Translations under genes and position numbers: made by a program
Assembly (NCBI RefSeq): GCF_000003605.2
Contig: NW_003148780.1
Coordinates: 32,247 to 57,536, forward strand
Length of the DNA: 25,290 nucleotides
Direction: 5' to 3'
From: Saccoglossus kowalevskii
Taxonomy: Eukaryota > Hemichordata > Enteropneusta > Harrimaniidae
Shown: positions 10,491 through 20,635 of the stretch, piece by piece
How the letters are laid out: each line of letters opens with the position of its first letter
Position numbering within the stretch: the stretch's first letter is position 1
The notes under the pieces: model-generated
Seen by the model: the letters and a program-made list of their open reading frames with translations, nothing else
The model's database searches: none
What the model was told of the DNA's origin: nothing

Positions 10491-11934
10491 AATGTAAATG
10501 GTTGTTAAATTACAGTTATTCGTTGTCATTATTTCACATTTTTGATAGATTTGAGCAATGGCGGTAGGCAAAAGTAGTGAACTGCGTGTCAGTGTAATGA
10601 AAGATGAAATAATAAGGTATTAGTATGAATATTAATAACTTATTTATTTATAAATGTGTACATAACTCTTTTTATTTCAATCTCAATAAGTGACTATGAA
10701 GAATGTACTTATATCTTGTATACGGGGGAGGAGACCTTGGCATGTTTTTGTTTTTTTTAATTTCAGAAACCTTGTACAACAGTCAAGGTGAAACCAAAAA
10801 TATACCTCATATTGGTGATTATGACTGGAAATACGAGATACACTATTGTCCGTAATTGTTTATTCTTGTTTTCAATCAAATCTTATTATTTATCACTTGA
10901 CTATTGTTCATAATATCCACAGTTGTGATGTTTAGTGTAAAATAACACTCACAGATATGGTCTTGTAAACATCACAATATTTCTGTTAAAGGTCATCATT
11001 GTTCTACATTACGTCATGTTGTGCATATATGATACGAATTTATTCAGTACAATGCCCTCAGGCCTATAGAGAATCATTCAAATAGTCATCAGTCACAACT
11101 GGTTAAGTAGATTTTCTCTTTGCTTAGAAGCGTAGAATACAAATTTGAAATACAGATAAGTCAAAGAAATTTTGCACATGTCTGAATTTACTGACAACAA
11201 AAATGAGGCACAGCCGGGAGTTATGCATATATAATTCTTATTAAACTTGTGACATCCTACTAATGTATTGTGCGGCCATTATGTGGGGGTAATAACTATT
11301 CAGGCAAGTCAAGAACACATGATATTTGTTCAAGGTATTTCTTCTAAATTTTAAAAGATTTTTACTGGCAATATCCAGGAATCAAACCAAGTTTCCATTC
11401 GATTAGCCAAGTAATTATATTAATCAAGTGATTAGTGAGGAAGTGGTAACATACCTGAAATGGGTCTCGTTTTTTTTTTTTTATTTTAGGTATAAGTATC
11501 GGTCTTAGTTCTGGTCAAGATAGGTATAAATATCGGTAATATTTTCCCCGATTTGGTATAAATAACCTCTTAGTAAGTGACAGAGGTGTTTCAAAATACA
11601 TATTTTAATAAATCCACTGTTGGCTTACGTGTGCCCCCCATTGCCTGTTGTAAGCCTCTAGATATACAAGCAGGGGATATATTAAACTTGTATGGTATGC
11701 TCACATTAATTCAAAAATTATATAATATTTATATAATTTTGTTTATATAATTTAGATAGGGGTATTCAAATGCAGCATCCAGTAACCTCAATTCAGAAAA
11801 AAAAAAACATTATTTAAAATGTTATCAACATTTTCTCATGTATGAAGGTTTTTTTTTAGACATTTATTTACAAACATCACACATAATGAGCATATTGTTT
11901 TCATGTGTTTTTACCAATTGAGCCTGCACTATCG
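10491..11934. other. Inner left part of the large element, no gene seen
   Basis: AT-rich with several short homopolymer T or A runs (for example 11470-11485) and AT-rich self-complementary stretches near 11,710-11,755. No open frame with a recognisable domain. Confidence 0.5.
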
Positions 11935-12159
11935 NNNNNNNNNNNNNNNNNNNNNNNNNNNNNNNNNNNNNNNNNNNNNNNNNNNNNNNNNNNNNNNNNN
12001 NNNNNNNNNNNNNNNNNNNNNNNNNNNNNNNNNNNNNNNNNNNNNNNNNNNNNNNNNNNNNNNNNNNNNNNNNNNNNNNNNNNNNNNNNNNNNNNNNNNN
12101 NNNNNNNNNNNNNNNNNNNNNNNNNNNNNNNNNNNNNNNNNNNNNNNNNNNNNNNNNNN
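11935..12159. other. Assembly gap (225 N)
   Basis: An unbroken run of N. It borders a tandem array on its right, the usual reason for such a gap. The two open frames through it are meaningless. Confidence 0.99.
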
Positions 12160-12735
12160 TAAGTGAAAATGCTTAAATTTGGCTAATTATTATGCAAATT
12201 AGGTAATTATTATGGATGTATATAAACTGAAAACATTATATTAGATCATTGCAATGTCTTAGAGTATTTATGTCCCTGTCCAAGATTCATTGAAATAAGA
12301 TAAGTACTTGAGATATTGATGGAAAAGCTGAAAACTGACTAATTATTATGCAAATCAGGTAATTAATATGAACAGATTTTGATGTAAAACTAATTAGGTC
12401 TGTACATTTTCCAACAGCATCACTGAAATGTGATGATTAGTACTTGAGATATCAGTGGAAAAGCCAAAAAATACTAATCATTAAGGACATTAGGTGATTA
12501 ATATCCACAGATTTGTATTTAGGGTTGTACATAGTCCTAGGGCATCTATGTACCAAGTGTCATTGAAATATAATGATTAGTACTTGAAATATCAGTGGAA
12601 AAGCCAAAATATCAATAACTATGCAAATTAGATAATTAATATGCATGGTTACTGACCCCAAACTTATCAGGTGCATTGTCCTATGACATCTATGTACCAA
12701 ATTTTATTGTAAAATGATTAGTACTATAGATAGTG
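12160..12735. repeat. Tandem array with a unit of about 136-141 bp
   Basis: The marker TACTTGAGATAT (with variants) recurs at 12305, 12441, 12581 and 12722. Each unit also carries a TAATTATTATGCAAAT-like block and a CAT-GAAAT block. At least four diverged units are visible, and the array probably continues into the adjacent gap. A related block occurs alone at about 20,395-20,560. Confidence 0.75.
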
Positions 12736-13395
12736 GAAATAAATTAGTCATATTATTCCAGCTATAAATTTACTTGTGTTTCTCATCTCGGTTCATGGCA
12801 GAAAAGTTAGAAATATATGATATACCATGCAGCAATCAGGTGTACATTATTCAGAATAATACTTCATTGCACAACTATTTTTGATACAACCATATTTTTT
12901 GGTTATTTTTCTATTATGCATAGAATATATTGTTCCCTCACAGAAACAGCAAAAATTAAAACAAAATTAGAACCCAGTGAATACTTGTTTCAAAATAATG
13001 AGACATCACATAGTATTTCAGATATTGTGGTCAAATTTCTTCAAGTTGCATGCATGAAGTTATGATTTTTTCAAGAATTTAAGTAGTCAAAGTTCTTGTA
13101 GAAGTTTTTTATTTTATTTAACATACAGATATATATATTTGATCAATAATGAATAAAATAAACATTTTCAGTAATGTAACATCACATGATTTGCCTTTTG
13201 GAATCTTTCAGTATGAATTACAAGCTGACAACAAATTTGTTACATCTTACAAATAAGTGCAATTACAATTTATATATTTATCATACATTGAACATTCTTA
13301 TTCATACTTATACTCTCACTTTTGCCCTTGCAGCACATCAAGATTTATTTTGACTTGTGTAAATATGCCACAATATCACCTGGACTGTTTAGTAA

Positions 13396-13827
13396 TGTGA
13401 ATATAAATATAAGTGTCCAGTTTGCAACAAAGTTGATATGGTGAAATTTAAAGGTGACCAATGGATGGTGGACTAATTCTTCACACAAAAATATTGGCTG
13501 TACATGAACATCATTTTGTACTATGGAAATGTCATGTATGACAGACCATCAGGTGTGGCAGTTTTAAAAAATAAGTTTAAATTTACCAATGACAGACAAT
13601 CAGCACTATGCATAGTCAATGACATTTCGTGGAAATAAATTCACTTTAAATAATCAACTCTCCCACATGGGTTTCAATATTTCAAACAATTGTCTACTCT
13701 GCTGATGTGTTCTGGGAGTAAAAATGACGATCTTCATAATGTGATCCAGAAATTGCTCCAAAGTGTCATCATTTGTATAGCTTGGTGTCTACGTGTGATG
13801 CTCCAGCTCTCATCAATCTGCTATTAG
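13396..13827 (+). pseudogene. Decayed reading frame with a CPVC zinc-finger-like start
   Basis: One frame is readable for 143 codons with only three internal stops (13474, 13636, 13651), far fewer than expected in DNA this AT-rich. It begins CEYKYKCPVCNKVDMVKF, which includes a CxxC pair, and continues with a Tyr- and Lys-rich stretch (YYGNVMYDRPSGVAVLKN). It could be the remains of a transposase or other protein carried by the large element. No family is recognised. A pyrimidine-rich acceptor-like site (TTGCCCTTGCAG) ends at 13333, in another frame. Confidence 0.3.
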
Positions 13828-13969
13828 TTTAATTAGTTCTTCCTAAAATAGATATATCGTGATATTAAAAATGAATGTTGAGATGAACTATGACGTTTAA
13901 GGCATACATCAGCATTTGTAACTTTATTCTCGCTCAAGGCCAGTGTATTCATTGACCTCAAAATTGACC

Positions 13970-14170
13970 TCAAAGGGGTAACTTTTTACAAGCAACAGCT
14001 TTTAACTCCTCTGTTTTTTTGGCTTGACTGATTTTGTTAATACTCACCACTGACATGATAGCAGTCAAAAACTGATTTATGAATACTTTGGCCCCAAATT
14101 TATTACCTCCTACCAGTCTAATAGCAGTGTTCCAAATGATCATGCTTTTTATTTTGGCTACGTTGCGCAC
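13970..14170 (-). CDS. Short open frame of unknown function beside the hairpin repeat
   Basis: A 66-codon frame with balanced composition, including LVGGNKFGAKVF and SQAKKTEELKAVACKKLPL before the stop. Its upstream end lies within 10 bp of the hairpin repeat at 14177, so a longer frame could have been cut by that insertion. No domain recognised; it may be chance. Confidence 0.2.
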   Translation of the reverse strand: MRNVAKIKSMIIWNTAIRLVGGNKFGAKVFINQFLTAIMSVVSINKISQAKKTEELKAVACKKLPL

Positions 14171-14176
14171 TAGTAA

Positions 14177-14330
14177 GAGATCACCGGCGCCTACCCCCGG
14201 TACATTGTTACACTGTATCGACGTAATCCCAACGCAACTTTGAATGAACTGTAAATGCTGCCTTCATTCTAGAAAATACTATCGTAAAATGGTTTGAAAT
14301 AATAAATGTAACAGCAGAATACATCTTAGT
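14177..14330. repeat. Hairpin (MITE-like) repeat, copy 1, one arm only
   Basis: It starts GAGATCACCGG and carries TGTTACACTGTATCGACG and AACTGTAAATGCTGC. These match the left arm and loop of the copy at 23326-23549. The second arm is not recognisable, so this copy is truncated or diverged. It lies inside the 12.86-kb element, whereas copy 2 lies outside. Confidence 0.65.
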
Positions 14331-14469
14331 AATAAACTAAGTGACTTCTAAAGACTGAATGTTTTTTTTGCAAAATTCGTATACGGGGCCCATTTAGTTA
14401 TAAGCTGACGTTAGTTTCTCGTTCAAGTCCTACCATGGAAACAGCCTAAAACATGTTGCTTGTTTTTTA

Positions 14470-14658
14470 GCAGAGCCGATCGCCAACCAGCCTACTGGCT
14501 TGTTCAGTTACCACTTCATTTTTCTTCTCGATTCGCACGGTCAAAGTCACTTCCTTGTCAAGCCATGCCCCTGGCCTTGCCCAACAAAATTTGTTCCTAA
14601 TGTCTTTATCGATCTCTCGCACAGCTGACTCGTTGTCTTGAAACTTGTAAACAACGAT
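14470..14658 (-). CDS. Exon-like open frame of unknown function inside the large element
   Basis: 62 codons open between stops, with no ATG, so it would have to be an internal or terminal exon. Composition is protein-like and charged: ESAVREIDKDIRNKF, then CWARPGAWLDKEVTLTVRIE and KKNEVVTEQASRLVGDRLC before TAA. Codon use and GC content are higher than in the surroundings. No strong splice acceptor is visible, and I do not recognise the family. It sits about 70 bp from a pair of inverted CCAAT boxes. Confidence 0.3.
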
Positions 14659-14726
14659 TCAACTCAGCTAACAATTGACACAATAAAATGGTGCCTTTGG
14701 TAAAAAGAAAAATGAAAGCTCTTCAC

Positions 14727-14759
14727 TGATTGGCCCATCAGAGAAAACCCAGCCAATCA
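14727..14759. promoter_or_regulatory. Inverted pair of CCAAT boxes
   Basis: TGATTGGC (14727-14734) and GCCAATCA (14752-14759) are exact reverse complements separated by 17 bp. ATTGG/CCAAT pairs are typical of animal promoters that bind NF-Y. Open frames lead away on both sides (14658 leftward on the minus strand, 14915 rightward on the plus strand), so a bidirectional promoter is possible. Function is inferred from motif and layout only. Confidence 0.3.
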
Positions 14760-14914
14760 TGTTAATCGTTACATATTACTTCAAACACTTAGTAACCACT
14801 TCGGATTTTACTATTGCACTGATGAAAAGAGTCGCGAACATTCCGCATTGGAGACACCACGAGTTATCTCCTTTCGACCATACACTGAATACAGGCCTCT
14901 TGCAGCCAGCAACA

Positions 14915-15055
14915 ATGGCCGGACAGCGTGTTTACTCCGGTGAATTAACAAGATTTGTTTTCCCTAAAATTTTCACTTCGGATTTAGACATTTCAGAAAA
15001 TCGATCCCTGGGACTTAGAAATCTGCGGAATTCTGCAGAAAATTCTCATCCTTGA
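14915..15055 (+). CDS. Possible first exon, cut by the DIRS-like element
   Basis: AACAATGGCC gives a good translation-start context, followed by MAGQRVYSGELTRFVFPKIF and ISENRSLGLRNL. The frame closes where the retroelement begins (15055). The same frame is open upstream to 14759. No family is recognised; the CCAAT pair upstream is the only further support. Confidence 0.2.
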   Translation: MAGQRVYSGELTRFVFPKIFTSDLDISENRSLGLRNLRNSAENSHP

Positions 15056-15244
15056 AAATGACTATTTTGAACTGTAGGCATTAATCAGCGATTCTGCCAA
15101 TGACTGAGAGATAGGATCTAGGTCAGGGTAAGCCCCATGACCCCAAGATTCTTTTCCCTTATGTCACGAACCATATGACCAAGGCCATATTACGACGCCA
15201 TTACGGCTAGACAACTACTCAGGTTCCTTTCTCTCCGCACCGAG
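15055..15244 (+). repeat. DIRS-like inverted terminal repeat, 3' end of element
   Basis: Runs from AAAATGACTATTTTGAACTG through AGCCCCATGACCCCAA to CTCCGCACCGAG. It matches 19370-19550 in reverse complement with scattered substitutions. Confidence 0.85.
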
Positions 15245-15347
15245 GACTTAGACCAATGCTACGGAAAGAGTGGAGTGGCTGGGGAGGGGGGCAGAGTCTA
15301 TGGTGGGTATGTGAATACTAGTAGGTGGGTTCGGAGAACCCTCTGCC

Positions 15348-15417
15348 TAAATTCACTACGTTCAATTACCCACCATAGACTCTGGTCTGTCAAAATGACT
15401 ATTTTGAACTGTAGGCA
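15348..15417. repeat. Internal complementary region of the DIRS-like element
   Basis: Two adjacent pieces. 15348-15387 is the inverted copy of the extreme right end (19546-19586). 15392-15417 is an exact 26-bp copy of the extreme left end (15055-15080). DIRS1-type elements carry such a composite of both termini, thought to guide joining of the ends into a circle. A further inverted copy of part of it (GAGTCTATGGTGGGTA) lies at 15294-15309, so this region can form a hairpin. Confidence 0.65.
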
Positions 15418-15911
15418 TAGTCAGATGCAGATAGGTGGCGGGTTTTCTGAGCAAACAGAAGATGGTGAAGTCCTTTTTCCCAGTCTGGGATGATACAGTC
15501 TACAACCATCACTCAACACCAAGTTAAGACCAAAGAGAGGGTGGTGTCTTACCTTGCCTGTGCTGTCCCCAGAGCGAAAAACCAAAAATGCTGCTATGGT
15601 GACAGGGATCAGTGTGCCAGAGAAAGCTAGACCCAAAAATCAAATCTGGGGGTAGTATGCTTTCAAAGTAAAGACTGAAGCAGTTCTGCATGAGAACATA
15701 CATGTAGGTCGAAAAGCGAGACCTGGAAACTTCCAAGGAGTGCTGATGGTAGAGAAATCTGTCAGCAAAAAATGCTGATATCGCCTATGCGCAGGGACCC
15801 TTGTGGTCGTTCGGGCTGGGTCAGCAACCAGAGTCTGACCCGCTACGACGGGACCCAGCCTAAAAGAGGACCTCCTCAATGGATTTGGTGTCACTTAGTT
15901 AGTAGTTGATA

Positions 15912-17404
15912 AAGATGTTTTCATTCTCCAGCGCGTCTGCCAGACTGTTCCTCACCCCTGGAAGGTGGTGTGCGGTGAGCTCCACATTGTATTCCAGCCA
16001 CCAAAGGAGAATTGCTCTGTTAGGACTGACAATGATGGGAAACGCGTTCCCCTTCCTTGTTGAAGGAGACTACCGCTGTGTTGTCTGTGTGGAGCAGGAC
16101 TCTGTGGTCTTGAACTACGGGTTGAAAGTGTGGTAGTGCTAAGTGCACTGCTTTCAGTTCGAGCCGGTTGATATGGAGGTCCCGAAACTAATGCGGGTGC
16201 CATATACCTTGGGCTTGTTCGTCCAATAGATGCGCTCCCCAACCTTGGAAGGCGGCATCTGTTACTAGAGTCATAGCAGCGATGAGTGGGTCAGAGGGGA
16301 CCCCTGTCCGAAGTTGGCCAGTGATGACCACCAAGGCAGAGCTTCCTTCGCTTGGTCTGAGATCAATACCCACCTATCTAGTTCCCGTAGGCGAGCTCAG
16401 TGTGGTAGCAACAAACGTTGTACCGGGCGGCTGTGTAATGCAGTCTGGGGAACTATCCTTTGAACCAAGGTCATCATTCCGATGATCCGCATTAGTTCTT
16501 GGAGGGACACTGAGGGAACGCTGACTAGGTGATCGGTTAGGCTGCTTAGCACCAAACAACACGCTTGAAATAGCTTTAACAAGCCTACCTCTGTGTCAAA
16601 CTCCATGCCCATGCGTTGGGTAGGGATGGGACTTGGCTGATTTACTAAAGAGCCCAACTGGTGAAATAAATCCTGTGTTAGCCTTACTTGCTCGGCTAAT
16701 AACCTCTTGTTAGAATTATGTAATAACCAGTCGTCTAGGTATGGATTGATGTGTACCGACGTTTGGTGGAGCAGCAGCATCAGCTGTTCCATCCATTTTG
16801 GTGGAACATAGGGGGCTGTGCATAACCCGAAGGGGGCACCTGAGATTTGAATACTTGGCCAAGCTGGGCGGCTCGAAAGAGATGGCAATTCGCTGGGTGC
16901 ATCGGCATGTGCACGCAGGCCCCACTTAAGTCTAGTTGGGCTAGCCAGTCAAAACGGTGGATGGAGAGGACGCTGAATGGCATCTCCATGCAGAACCGAT
17001 CAAGGAACACGTACTGATTCAGACAGCCTAGGTCCAGAAATGGACGCCCGCCACCTGTAGATTTGGTACTACGAACACATTTGAGTAGAAGCCTGGACTT
17101 AATGCTGGCTAATCTACCTTGTGTATGGCGCCCTTTTACAACGGTCTACTTTCTGTCTGATTGCTTCCGCCTTGCGGGAGTCCCCTGGCTGTGCCCCCAA
17201 TGTGGAAGACACTAACAGGGGAGATGGAGATTTCAGCGGTATCCTGTAACCGTATGTCACCACCTGGAAAATCGGGGTCGGCCACCCGCTGCCTTCAAAC
17301 CGGACTACACCGGCGCAATCTGTGTGCGACAGGGATATGTGGCCATGGGTTTGGCAGTTGCGAGGGATGGGTGCGCTCTTCTCCCATGAGGTGAGTTTCC
17401 CCAA
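15912..17404 (-). pseudogene. DIRS-type reverse transcriptase and RNase H, broken
   Basis: Domains in order on the minus strand: a conserved lead-in, GYRIPLKSP, near 17,250; RT palm residues in LDLSGACVHMPMHP near 16,900-16,935; then the catalytic box YLDDWLL near 16,723-16,741. RNase H follows, with TDAAFQGWGAHL near 16,227-16,262, RLELKAVHLAL near 16,150, HTDNTAVVSF near 16,080, and a final HLPG-x-RNSLADAL near 15,920-15,950. These are the usual signatures of DIRS RT-RH proteins. The domains are spread over different frames with several stops (one directly after GIWHPH), so no functional enzyme is encoded. Confidence 0.85.
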
Positions 17405-17419
17405 GGCCTGCGGTAGTCA

Positions 17420-18900
17420 CTAAGTTGTGACCTGGCCACTCAGCGAACATGTGTCTGTCCTCCCGGTTGTAGAGGTAAGTGTCAAACATGCTTCCCCCGC
17501 TGATTTGGTGGGCAACCGCCCAAGGAGGATGAGGAGCCACCACCTAGTCCCTTCCTCCCTGGGGCGTGCCACTACTCTTCTCTCCCGTGGAAGGGTATGA
17601 GCGATTGCCTCCTGGCTGACTCTGGCTATCTGTGTTTTCTGTGCGTGGGGTGCCCTCTGTTTACCCTTAGCAGTGGCCAACTGGCTACCACATTCGATCT
17701 GAACCATTTGGTTTGTTGCACTTCGAAGCTCCGAGACTGCACCCATCATCTCCCCATCAAAGAGGGTGGAAGATGTCCAGTCTGCACATTACCTCCTCCG
17801 TGGCTGACCAACGTCAGCCCATCAACACCGTCTGTATGCCCTGTGCCCCACTCAGCATCCAGCCGGACAGGGGAAGACGTGCCATTGGGGTTGCTTTGGA
17901 TCCCGACGCCTGTGATCCCATAAGCTTTGAAGCAACAGTAAGTGGTTGCCTGAGGATCAAGGGTGGGGGTATATACATCGTATCACTAGGATCGATGATA
18001 CTCCGCATCACCCCAACGGCATGGCTCACAGAGTCATTACGAATGGAAGATTCTGAGGAACCGCCTGAGGTACCGGCTGTATTCGATGCAAACAAACTGT
18101 CTCCTTTTAACTTGAATATGTGAGCGAGAATGGGTCGGTTCCCTCTGGGGACGCCTGTGGGTCTGTAAAAGGGTGTCGAAACCCACAGCGGAGCCCGGTC
18201 TCCAGGGTAAATTCCTGAATCTGGTACCGCGAGACAAACCCTGGCTGGCTGAAAGTAGGGGGAGGAGCAGCGCGTGTCCTGACCCGAAAGCCCTTTCCCG
18301 AAATCGGAGGCTTGGCTGCCAGCATCCCTGTTGGCATTCAGTGCCCGAGGTCCAAGAGGAGATCTGGTGCAACTAGCCTGAGCCTAGGCCTCACCCAAAA
18401 CAGAAGAGTCGTGGCTGGGAATGGGGGGTTCCCCGAAAGAAACATGTTTGAACGCAAGAGCTTTCTGTGTTTCTTCCTGTTTGCTGGTTGAGGGGCCGCA
18501 GTGGAGACAGCTCGCTCTGACTGCATCTGACCTACCCGGCCTGTCAAGGACGCAATTTGCCCTGGCAGTCCTTCATCCAAAGCCCTCATCTTAGAGGCAC
18601 ACCCGGCACCTTTTAAGGACGGATCCACAAAAGGACCCGCAACAGGCCCAAAGGGGGAAAGACCTCCAGGGACACAGCCTCGTCATTGCCGGTAAAATCG
18701 AGTAAACCACTGCCTGAACAAACAGACTGTGAGGATGAGACTGAAAAATATCGGTACCTCCACTGTCGGGGCTCTTACTCGACGTCTCAGTACACTGGTA
18801 GCCGAGCGTCAGAACTTTCCACTCATGCCAGCAAGCAACTCACTTTAACCGATTTTTACTGGATGCGCGACATGCTGTGAAAAACGAGCGACATCAGTCT
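17420..18900 (-). pseudogene. Gag-like region of the DIRS-like element, broken
   Basis: Upstream of the RT on the element's own strand, where DIRS elements carry gag. Minus-strand frames of 76-111 codons overlap here but none continues. Assignment rests on position only: I see no zinc knuckle or other diagnostic motif. The plus-strand frames over the same stretch are taken to be shadows. Confidence 0.35.
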
Positions 18901-19369
18901 CAGCGATTTTGTATGGCTCTGGAAAAACATCCCAGGCATCAGAGCTCCAGTAAAAAACACACGCCTTCAAGGCAAAAACCTGAAGCCCGCACGCAGTCGC
19001 TGCCAGTATAGCAAATAAATTCTGATGGTAACCACTGCACAGTCGCCTCGAAAAACAAGTAGACAAAACCGGTGGTGAGCATCTGGTGCTGACATTACAT
19101 CTATTCATTTCTAAATACATTGATAAAGCATAAAATGAACACGACATGCATGAGGGATGCGAAATACAGTTCGAAAAGGTGAAGCAACAAAACCAACAAG
19201 TGATCAAGTTATGTCGCCGGGTTTTATATGCAAAAAAGGGTAAAAAAGGAAAACTTATCCTACCAGCTACATGTACAATGTCGGTAACAGCGGGCGGTAA
19301 CAACCCAAGCCAGAAATCCAGACACGAAAAGGGAGGCTAGGCAGGCAAAGCAGCTAGACTTCATCCCGG

Positions 19370-19587
19370 CTCGGTGCAGAGAAGAAAAAAAAGATTGATT
19401 GTCTAGCCGTAATGGCACCGCCATATGGCCTCGGTCACTGGTTTCTGACATAAGGGAAAAAGAGTTTTGGGGTCATGGGGCTTCCCCTGACCTAGATTAT
19501 ATCTCTCTGTCATTGGCAGAATAGCTGATTAATGCCTACAGTTCAAGACCGGAGTCTATGGTGGGTAATTGAATGTAGTGAATTTAT
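19370..19587 (-). repeat. DIRS-like inverted terminal repeat, 5' end of element
   Basis: Reverse complement of 15055-15244 over most of its length (CTCGGTGCAG, GGGGTCATGGGGCTT, TGCCTACAGTTCAA). It extends about 40 bp further outward (19546-19587), a segment matched only by the internal repeat at 15348-15387. Confidence 0.85.
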
Positions 19588-20334
19588 CAAGTACGTGCAA
19601 TATCCAAAACATCTATGTATTGATTTTCGTTAAAATCTGATGATTCTTGGACAGAGTAAAACTCAATGGCTCACTTTTGGTGCTTTGCAAATACATGTAT
19701 GTATTGATTTCAAACAAAACCTTAAATGAATATAAGAAATTGTAATAAGAATAATCTGCTTATGTGTTTCTTTGGTTATCTTGGATTGTTTACGTTTTAC
19801 TTTGACACTAAATTTATGCTTCAATTGAAGTGCCTGTGAAAAACATGATATAACAATGTCCATTGGTATACATAATCATTCATAAACAATTTACCTGGTC
19901 ACTAGCCCAGTTATTTGCATATGTTATGCATATAGCAATACATGTCTATAACAATTCAATTTGTGATCAGATAAGAGACAATAGACTTGCAGGCATCTAG
20001 TTTTTTGGCCATATTACTTTTATCTTTGACATGAATAACATTTTCTCTAAATTACCAATCATTAACAGTTGATTTTCCATATACGAAAGAATTTTCACTT
20101 GCTAGAGAATCACTCCCAGATTATAAGTAAATTTGCATTGCTGCTACAGAGTGATTCCATTTCCAATAATAAAACTCAGTGTTTTTGATTCACTTCATGT
20201 CACATTATTGGTGTGCTTCATGCTCCCATTATGTTCAATGAAAAAGATTCAGTTTCGAAATTGTGAAATTGTGTAAATTTGATACACATTAGCCTTAAAA
20301 TAATCTTAAATCAGATCATGAAACAAACACATTG

Positions 20335-20363
20335 TATATATACATGTATATATATATATATAC
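20335..20363. repeat. (TA)n microsatellite
   Basis: Alternating TA run interrupted by one ACATG. Confidence 0.85.
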
Positions 20364-20394
20364 AAGCTTTTTGTCAAACGACTGAGATCTGGGG

Positions 20395-20635
20395 TCTGGA
20401 ATAGTGAAATGCATCAAGTTTCATTTGAATATGTTAAGTAATTATTTCAATTAAGTAATTGGTAATTTAAATTAATATGCAGATTTTGACCTAAAACTAA
20501 GTTGTGCTTTACCTTAAAGCTTTAATATACCAAGTTTCATTGAAATCAGATGTGTTAATAGTGACAAGGCAGACAAGACACATACACATAGACAGGGTGA
20601 CAGCTTAGACTATCATTGTGTGCTTCACACACAGA
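20395..20635. repeat. Dispersed repeat related to the 12.2-12.7 kb array
   Basis: Shares TTAATATG-CAGATTTTGA, TAAAACTAA and CCAAGTTTCATTGAAAT-like blocks with units of the 12,160-12,735 array. It continues into AGACAAGACACATACACATA and GGTGACAGCTTAGACTATCA, which looks like the end of a dispersed family. Family not identified. Confidence 0.45.

Larger units (their letters stand above)
15055..19587 (-). mobile_element. Degraded DIRS-like retroelement, nested
   Basis: About 4.5 kb and clearly GC-richer than its surroundings. It has inverted terminal repeats of about 180-190 bp (15055-15244 and 19370-19587), an internal copy of the terminal sequence near its 3' end (15348-15417), and a DIRS-type RT and RNase H reading in the same direction. 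Inverted rather than direct terminal repeats point to the DIRS1 group, not to LTR elements or Ngaro/PAT. All reading frames are broken. Only about 500 bp separate the RNase H end from the internal repeat, too little for a full tyrosine recombinase, and none of its motifs were found. It lies inside the 12.86-kb element and so arrived later. Confidence 0.85.

Noticed and set aside
15275-18880. Many plus-strand open frames across the GC-rich block
   Set aside because: They are antisense shadows of the DIRS-like RT, RNase H and gag region; none has a domain.
15055-19587. LTR retrotransposon
   Set aside because: The terminal repeats are inverted, not direct, and the RT and RNase H signatures are of DIRS type.
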